Source: Saccharothrix sp. ST-888
GTDB lineage: Bacteria > Actinomycetota > Actinomycetes > Streptomycetales > Streptomycetaceae
Length of the DNA: 36,266 bases
Assembly (NCBI RefSeq): GCF_000955975.1
Contig: NZ_JYJF01000076.1
Location: forward strand, 1-36,266
Direction: 5' to 3'
Below, piece after piece: positions 31,360 through 36,266 of the stretch (its first letter is position 1; the number at the start of each line of letters is the position of its first letter). The translations under genes and the position numbers were made by a program. The notes beneath the pieces are model-generated. The model did not search any database. It was not told the DNA's origin and was given only the letters and a program-made list of their open reading frames with translations.

Positions 31360-33033
31360 GTCGTTGCCGACGCCGAGCACCAGGGCGGCGGCCGGTGCGG
31401 CGGCCTCGGAGCCGTGGCCGCCGCCCTCGACCTCGACGGCCACCGCGAGGTCGTCGCGGTAGGCGGTGAACCAGCTGTTGTCCGAGGACTGGCCGCCGAC
31501 CTGCGCGGTGCCGGTCTTGGCCCCGGTGTTCCCGCTGAGCCCGGACATCGCCTCGCGGGCGGTGCCGCTGGTGGCGGTCAGGTGCATCATCTGGCGCAGC
31601 GACTTCAGGGTGGCCGAGGACAGCTTGCGCTCGGCCGGGACCTGGTCGTAGCCGGGGATGAGGATCGGCTGGCGGAAGGTGCCGTTCTCGACGGTGGCGG
31701 CGACCGAGGCCATGGTGAGCGAGTTCATGGTGATCTGGCCCTGGCCGATCAGCTGGGCGGCCCGCTCGGTGGAGCTGCCCGGCGCCGGTACCTTGGCCGG
31801 GGACAGCTTGAGGCCGACCTTCCAGGTCGGCCCGATGCCGAAGAACTGCCGTGCGGTGTCCTGGAGTTCGCTGCTCCTGAGGGTGCTCGTGCCCTGCTGG
31901 ATGAAGGCGGTGTTGCAGGACTGGGCGAAGTCCTTGCTGAAGGTCCAGTCCTCGCCCGACTCGTCGTTGTCGTTCTTGAAGTTGAAGCCGTTCACCGAGA
32001 GGTTCTGCTTGCAGGGCATCGTCGCGTCGGCGGAGACCCCGTTCTCCAGCAGGGCGGTGGCGGTGATCACCTTCATGGTGGAGCCGGGGGCGATGGCGCC
32101 CAGGAAGGCCCGGTTCTGGCCGGTGGCCGGGGCGTTGGCGAAGGCCAGGATCTTCCCGGTGCTGGGCTCGACGGCCACCAGCGAGGCCGGCTTGCTGCCA
32201 CCGTCGGAGGCCTGCTGCACGGCCTTCTCGGCGGCCGCCTGCAGCTTGCCGTCGATGGTCAGCTTGGCCTTCTGCGCGGACTTGGGCTCGGTGACGGTGA
32301 AGAGCTTCTCCGTCGTGCCCTGACCGCTGTCGTCGGTGATCACCACGCCGGTACCGGCCGTGCCCGCCTCGCCCGAGGGCACCCGGTCGGCCAGTTCGGC
32401 CAGCAGCGGCTGGAGCGAGGGGTAGGCGTCGAGCGGCCCGCCGTCGCGGTCCGCCAGCGCGGACGAGGCCGAGGCGGGCAGCGGGCGGACGGAGATGCTC
32501 TTCCCCGGGGCCAGATGGGGGTGGATCACGGTCGGGGTCCAGTGCACGGCGCTCTTGCCGTCGCTCATCCTGACCATGCCGAGCACGCCGTCGTAGCTCC
32601 AGGCCGTTCCGGTCCCGGCGAACTCGACGGTGGCCCTGAAGGTCAGCGAGACCTGTGCCGCGGGTGCGGAGGGCACCGGCGACGGGGCGCCGGCGCCAAC
32701 CGCAGGGCCGGTGACGGACAGCGTCATCGAGCCCGGCTTGACCTTGTCCCGGAAGGCCGTCAGGGTCGCGACGGCGGTGTCGGGCCGGTCGGTCAGCGCG
32801 GCCGCGGCCTCCAGGTCGCCCTTCGCCCAGGCGGCGAGGAAGGCCTTCGCGCCGTCCTCGGCCTGCTGTCCGGTCGGGGGCTGGGTGGCCACCGTGCGGA
32901 CCTTCGGTCCGGCATCCGACTGGCCGGTCTTCCCGCCCATCACCGCACCGGCGATGTTGTACACCCCGTACCCGGCGACCGAGATCATCCCGGTGCAGAC
33001 GGCGGCCATGCCGATCTTCACGCCCTTGTTCAT
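31354..33033 (-). CDS. Class B penicillin-binding protein with NTF2-like (MecA-N) domain
   Basis: A 559-aa membrane-anchored transpeptidase. One span (~8-30) is followed by an NTF2-like MecA_N domain (~55-170, AEDGAKAFLAAWAKGDLEAA at its start), a dimerisation region, and the penicillin-binding domain. Active-site motifs are STMK with Ser318, SCN at 372-374, and KTGT at 506-509. MecA-N PBPs include low-affinity enzymes such as PBP2a, but here they are ordinary actinobacterial enzymes of unclear specialisation. S. coelicolor has, as I recall, two adjacent PBPs of this type near pmt; only one is present here. ATG 33033 is preceded by GGGGGGAA. A 115-bp gap separates it from the pmt stop on its upstream side. 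Confidence 0.92.
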   Translation of the reverse strand: MNKGVKIGMAAVCTGMISVAGYGVYNIAGAVMGGKTGQSDAGPKVRTVATQPPTGQQAEDGAKAFLAAWAKGDLEAAAALTDRPDTAVATLTAFRDKVKPGSMTLSVTGPAVGAGAPSPVPSAPAAQVSLTFRATVEFAGTGTAWSYDGVLGMVRMSDGKSAVHWTPTVIHPHLAPGKSISVRPLPASASSALADRDGGPLDAYPSLQPLLAELADRVPSGEAGTAGTGVVITDDSGQGTTEKLFTVTEPKSAQKAKLTIDGKLQAAAEKAVQQASDGGSKPASLVAVEPSTGKILAFANAPATGQNRAFLGAIAPGSTMKVITATALLENGVSADATMPCKQNLSVNGFNFKNDNDESGEDWTFSKDFAQSCNTAFIQQGTSTLRSSELQDTARQFFGIGPTWKVGLKLSPAKVPAPGSSTERAAQLIGQGQITMNSLTMASVAATVENGTFRQPILIPGYDQVPAERKLSSATLKSLRQMMHLTATSGTAREAMSGLSGNTGAKTGTAQVGGQSSDNSWFTAYRDDLAVAVEVEGGGHGSEAAAPAAALVLGVGNDG

Positions 33034-33148
33034 GGTGCGGTTCCCCCCGCGTTCCGACAGCTGTGACCCGGCCACCCTAGGCGGGCGGCCCGGTCAGCCC
33101 CGTCGGACCCCCGTACTCGTGACGTATTCGGTACTGGAGGTCCCGACC

Positions 33149-35002
33149 TCAGATCCAGCTGGTGAACCACATCCTGGACCGCCAGTCGTCCATCGGGATC
33201 ATCTCGCCGGTGTACAGCGGGAGGAAGTACAGGAAGTTCCACATGATCGCGAGCACCAGCAGTGCCGCCGCCGTGGTGCCGACCACCCGGCGGTCGTACG
33301 AGGCGGTGGCCGGACCGATCAGCGCGCCGATCATCATCGTCACCGCCAGTACCAGGAAGGGGACGAAGGCGACCGCGTAGAAGAGGAAGATGGTCCGCTG
33401 CTGGTACATGAACCAGGGCAGGTAGCCCGCCGCCAGGCCGCAGAGCACCGCGCCCGCCCGCCAGTCGCGCCGCAGCGCCCAGCGGTACAGGCAGTACGCC
33501 AGCGCGGCCACGCCGGCCCACCACAGCAGCGGCGTGCCGATGCCCAGCACCTCGCGGGCGCACTCGTTCGCGGTGCAGCCGGACTGGCCGGACTTCGGGG
33601 ACTCGTAGAAGTACGAGACCGGACGGCCCAGGAACAGCCAGCTCCACGGGTTCGACTGGTAGGTGTGCGGGTCGTGCAGGTTCACGTGGAAGCTGTACAT
33701 CGTCGCGTGGTAATGCCACAGGCTGCGCAGCGCGTCCGGCACCCAGGTCAGGTCGAACTGGAACGGCATCTTCACGCCGAACACGAACTCCGGTGACAGA
33801 CCGGCCCGGTGCACCGCCCAGTCCCGGCCGTAGCCGCCCTGACCGGGGACGTTGCTGCTGAGGAACCAGCCGGTCCAGGAGGCCAGGTACACCCCGACCG
33901 CGATCAGCGAGACCGCCGGCAGCGCCAGCGTGGCGTCCCACAGGCCGAGCCGCAGCCAGCGCCGCGCCCCCGCCAGCCGCCGGGCGCCGATGTCCCAGCA
34001 GGCGCCCAGCAGCCAGAACGCCAGCAGCACGTACATGCCGCTCCACTTGGTGGCGCAGGTCAGGCCGATGCAGACGGCCGCCGCCAGCCGGTAGGGGCGC
34101 CAGCCCAGGCCCAGCCGCTCCGCGCCGTCCGGCCCGGCCGCCAGCCGGCGGGCGATCAGCTCCCGGGTCCGGTCCCGGTCCAGCAGCAGGAAGCCGAACG
34201 CGGCCAGCATCCAGAACATGACGATCAGGTCGAGCAGCGCGGAGCGGCTCATCACGTAGTGCAGTCCGTCGACGCTCAGCAGCAGGCCCGCGACGCATCC
34301 CAGCAGGGTCGAGCGGAACAGCCGGCGGGCGATCCGGGCGAGCATCAGGATCGAGACGGTCCCGAGCACCGCCACCATGAACCGCCAGCCGAACGGGTGC
34401 ATCCCGAACAGCTGCTCGCCGATGCCGATCAGCCACTTCCCGACCGGCGGATGCACGATGTACGCCGGATCGGTGCGGAACGGGACGCTCGGATGCGGCG
34501 CCACGATCTGCGCGTTGGCGTCGTCCGGCCAGCTGGTCTCGTAGCCGACGTGCCAGAGCGCGTACGCGTCCTTCGCGTAGTACGTCTCGTCGAAGATGAG
34601 GGAGTTCGGCTGGCCCAGGCCCCAGAAGCGCAGCACCCCGCCGAACAGCGCCACCGCGACCGGGCCCAGCCAGCCCGACCAGCGGCAGAGCCAGGACCAG
34701 AGCGGGTCGGGCAGGACGATGCCGCGGGCCGCGAGGCGCGGTGCGGGCAGGACCCGGCGGGGTGTCACCCGCGGGCCGTCCGGCATCGGCGGGACCAGCT
34801 GTTCGGCGGGCTCGGGCCTGACCGGCGCGCGGTAGCCGTACCTCGCCAGTCCGCGCTCCCAGACCGACCGGAGGGGGGCCGCCGCACGCGGTGCCGGGAC
34901 GGCCGCGGGCGGCTCGTCGCCGGGCGCGGGCAGCACGGCGATGCCGCCCTGCTCGGGGTGGTCCACGCCCGGGGGTGTCTCAGGTGCCTTCTCGCCGCTC
35001 AC
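33149..35002 (-). CDS. pmt: Protein O-mannosyltransferase (GT39)
   Basis: A 617-aa polytopic glycosyltransferase that moves mannose from polyprenyl-phosphate-mannose to Ser/Thr of exported proteins. A ~110-residue Pro/Ala-rich cytoplasmic tail precedes the first span. NSLIFDETYYAKDAYALWHV holds the acidic pair D138-E139 of the first outer loop, essential in PMTs. HPPVGKWLIGIGEQLFGMHP follows, with about 10-11 more spans. WRSRMWFTSWI is the common actinobacterial C-terminus. In Streptomyces, Pmt glycosylates lipoproteins and the phiC31 receptor and affects antibiotic sensitivity. There is no ribosome-binding site at GTG 35002, but a promoter lies exactly 7 bases upstream, so it is probably leaderless; ATG 35011 overlaps the -10. 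It is divergent from rsmI. Confidence 0.93.
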   Translation of the reverse strand: MSGEKAPETPPGVDHPEQGGIAVLPAPGDEPPAAVPAPRAAAPLRSVWERGLARYGYRAPVRPEPAEQLVPPMPDGPRVTPRRVLPAPRLAARGIVLPDPLWSWLCRWSGWLGPVAVALFGGVLRFWGLGQPNSLIFDETYYAKDAYALWHVGYETSWPDDANAQIVAPHPSVPFRTDPAYIVHPPVGKWLIGIGEQLFGMHPFGWRFMVAVLGTVSILMLARIARRLFRSTLLGCVAGLLLSVDGLHYVMSRSALLDLIVMFWMLAAFGFLLLDRDRTRELIARRLAAGPDGAERLGLGWRPYRLAAAVCIGLTCATKWSGMYVLLAFWLLGACWDIGARRLAGARRWLRLGLWDATLALPAVSLIAVGVYLASWTGWFLSSNVPGQGGYGRDWAVHRAGLSPEFVFGVKMPFQFDLTWVPDALRSLWHYHATMYSFHVNLHDPHTYQSNPWSWLFLGRPVSYFYESPKSGQSGCTANECAREVLGIGTPLLWWAGVAALAYCLYRWALRRDWRAGAVLCGLAAGYLPWFMYQQRTIFLFYAVAFVPFLVLAVTMMIGALIGPATASYDRRVVGTTAAALLVLAIMWNFLYFLPLYTGEMIPMDDWRSRMWFTSWI

Positions 35003-35009
35003 CCGCCAC

Positions 35010-35037
35010 ATCGTAGGGGTGGGGCATGAGCTGACAA
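35010..35037 (-). promoter_or_regulatory. Promoter giving a leaderless pmt transcript
   Basis: On the minus strand TTGTCA (35032-35037), a 16-bp spacer and TACGAT (35010-35015) form a good vegetative promoter. Seven bases separate the -10 from GTG 35002, so the transcript should begin at the start codon. This explains the missing ribosome-binding site. Confidence 0.6.
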
Positions 35038-35172
35038 GGGTTTCCGGGCGGAGAACGGGACGCGGGCGGCGAGGGCCGGCGCTGCGCACGGTGCGGCCGG
35101 ACGAGGGCCCCGGCCTGCGCTCCAGGGTGCCGGGTGGCGGGCCGGGCGGGTCCGGGCTGGGAGGATGGGGGA

Positions 35173-36018
35173 GTGACAGGAGTACTGGTTCTCGCAGGGA
35201 CACCCATTGGCGACGTCTCGGACGCGCCGCCGAGGCTGCTCACCGAGCTGGCGACGGCGGATGTGATCGCCGCCGAGGACACCCGGCGGCTGCGCCGGTT
35301 GACGCAGGCGCTGGGGGTGACCCCGGTCGGGCGGGTGGTCTCGTACTTCGAGGGCAACGAGGTGGCCCGGACGCCCGAGCTGGTGGAGGCGCTGCGCGGC
35401 GGCGCCCGGGTGCTGCTGGTGACCGACGCCGGGATGCCCTCGGTCTCCGACCCCGGCTACCGCCTGGTGGACGCCGCCGTCGCGGCCGAGATCAAGGTGA
35501 CCGCGGTGCCGGGGCCGTCCGCGGTGCTGACCGCGCTGGCGCTGTCCGGCCTGCCGGTGGACCGGTTCACCTTCGAGGGCTTTCTGCCCCGCAAGGCCGG
35601 CGACCGGTCCAGGCAGCTGGCGGAGGTCGCCGCCGAGCCGCGCACCATGGTCTTCTTCGAGGCCCCGCACCGGATCGCCGAGACGCTGGCCGCGATGGCC
35701 ACCGCCTTCGGCGCGGACCGCCCGGCGGCGGTCTGCCGCGAGCTGACCAAGACGTACGAGGAGGTCAAGCGCGGCCCGCTGGGCGCGCTGGCGGACTGGG
35801 CGGCGGACGGGGTCCGGGGCGAGATCACCGTGGTGGTCGCGGGCGCCCCGCCAGCCGCGCCGAAGGAGTACGGCCCGGCGCAGCTGGCCGAGCTGGTGGC
35901 GGTCCGCGAGGAGGCCGGGGAGCGCCGCAAGGAGGCCATCGCGGCCGTGGCGGCGGAGCTCGGCCTGCCGAAGCGGGAGGTCTTCGACGCGGTGGTGGCG
36001 GCCAAGCACGGGGCCTGA
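35173..36018 (+). CDS. rsmI: 16S rRNA (cytidine(1402)-2'-O)-methyltransferase
   Basis: A 281-aa SAM-dependent methyltransferase of the tetrapyrrole-methylase fold that modifies C1402 in the ribosomal P site. Family blocks run in order: VLVLAGTPIGDVSDAPPRLL, VIAAEDTRRLRRL, VSYFEGNE, LVTDAGMPSVSDPGYRLVDA with the SAM-binding site, PGPSAVLTALALSGLP, FEGFLPRKAGDRSRQL and FFEAPHRIAETL. The C-terminal ~50 residues form a basic helical tail. GTG 35173 has GGAGG 8 bases upstream; the upstream in-frame extension (13 residues) is not conserved-looking. It is divergent from pmt, a neighbour arrangement also known from S. coelicolor. A hairpin follows at 36113. Confidence 0.95.
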   Translation: MTGVLVLAGTPIGDVSDAPPRLLTELATADVIAAEDTRRLRRLTQALGVTPVGRVVSYFEGNEVARTPELVEALRGGARVLLVTDAGMPSVSDPGYRLVDAAVAAEIKVTAVPGPSAVLTALALSGLPVDRFTFEGFLPRKAGDRSRQLAEVAAEPRTMVFFEAPHRIAETLAAMATAFGADRPAAVCRELTKTYEEVKRGPLGALADWAADGVRGEITVVVAGAPPAAPKEYGPAQLAELVAVREEAGERRKEAIAAVAAELGLPKREVFDAVVAAKHGA

Positions 36019-36112
36019 GCCGGCGGCCGGGGTCACCCGAACGCAGCAGCTCACGATGGTCGTGCCGACCGGTTTGCCCGGTCCTACCCTGGAGGGAGGC
36101 CCCGGGATGTGC

Positions 36113-36134
36113 CCCCCGGCCCGTGGGCCGGGGG
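36113..36134 (+). terminator. Probable rsmI terminator
   Basis: CCCCCGGCCC (36113-36122) and GGGCCGGGGG (36125-36134) form a 10-bp inverted repeat, about 9 bp once the loop is opened to four bases, followed by CGGGCTTTCT. It lies 94 bp after the rsmI stop. Confidence 0.6.
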
Positions 36135-36196
36135 CGGGCTTTCTACAGCCCTCTCCAATTCGGCGCCAAGACTTGGCAAGCCGGGTAGCGAAAGGC

Positions 36197-36266
36197 ATGT
36201 CCCGGGCATTCCCTGAGAAGGAAAGACCCGAGCCGGACGGACGTCCGGCGGGCGCTGGGAGACGGC
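36197..36266 (+). CDS. Possible start of a further gene, cut by the window end
   Basis: ATG 36197 opens a frame to the window edge, MSRAFPEKERPEPDGRPAGA and onward, hydrophilic and Pro/Gly-rich. The AAAGG before it is only one base away, so the start is weakly supported. In streptomycetes I recall a TatD-family nuclease with a Pro-rich N-terminus near rsmI, which would fit, but nothing diagnostic is visible. Confidence 0.25.
   Translation, partial: MSRAFPEKERPEPDGRPAGAGRR

Noticed and set aside
36020..36266. Possible riboswitch in the leader after rsmI
   Set aside because: I compared the sequence with remembered cores of c-di-AMP, c-di-GMP, SAM-IV, cobalamin and fluoride riboswitches and found no match; only a terminator-like hairpin is supported.

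Overview
The window is a high-GC, densely coding stretch of an actinobacterial chromosome. Most probably it comes from a Streptomycetaceae genome (Streptomyces or Kitasatospora). Signs of this are the G/C-biased third codon positions, frequent GTG/TTG starts, an HrdD-like principal-type sigma factor, a SigR-type promoter, a SepX/GlpR divisome gene beside a gephyrin-like MoeA, an O-mannosyltransferase, and copies of an intergenic element (GGGG-N3-GGGGAACTGCGCG) that I remember as common in Streptomyces. No insertion sequence, CRISPR array, rRNA or replication origin is visible.

Layout. 1-4.9 kb: a MurJ-type lipid II flippase and a PAP2 phosphatase on the minus strand, then an HrdD-like sigma factor with an upstream GGAAT-N18-GTT promoter, and a small conserved acidic protein. 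4.9-9.2 kb: a six-copy 10-bp tandem repeat, a small membrane ORF, an FmdB zinc-ribbon protein, an MFS transporter and a CPA1-type cation/proton antiporter. 9.4-12.9 kb: a membrane-anchored penicillin-acylase-family hydrolase facing a 5-formyltetrahydrofolate cyclo-ligase. 12.9-19.3 kb: a GGDEF diguanylate cyclase, then galU, a MoeA/Glp, moaC, mog, a GNAT acetyltransferase and sepX/glpR. The galU-glp-acetyltransferase-glpR order matches the corynebacterial Glp/GlpR cell-division locus, so this block probably joins molybdopterin enzymes to the divisome.

19.35-22.1 kb: tRNA-Ala(CGC) followed by an accessory-looking stretch. It holds a wrecked gene whose N-terminal half lies on the plus strand and whose C-terminal half lies inverted on the minus strand, a frameshifted TPR gene, and a secreted protein with a TNT (NAD-glycohydrolase toxin-like) domain. 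22.1-24.4 kb: a translationally coupled pair, a secreted and membrane-anchored VWA protein and a partner membrane-anchored surface protein. 24.6-27.7 kb: a SEDS (FtsW/RodA) polymerase and class B PBP pair, preceded by a possible leader peptide and hairpin. 27.9-36.3 kb: an APC-family amino-acid permease, a Tat-exported lipoprotein with a dimethylformamidase beta-subunit-like domain, a second PBP with a MecA-N type domain, a protein O-mannosyltransferase with a leaderless promoter, divergent rsmI, and the possible start of one more gene.

Many genes serve the cell envelope and cell division: a lipid II flippase, a SEDS/PBP pair, a second PBP, SepX/Glp, protein O-mannosylation and GalU nucleotide-sugar supply. 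The best candidates for a second look are the inverted split gene, the orphan TNT protein, the leader peptide/hairpin ahead of the SEDS gene, the VWA pair, the Glp-SepX block and several unusual translation starts.
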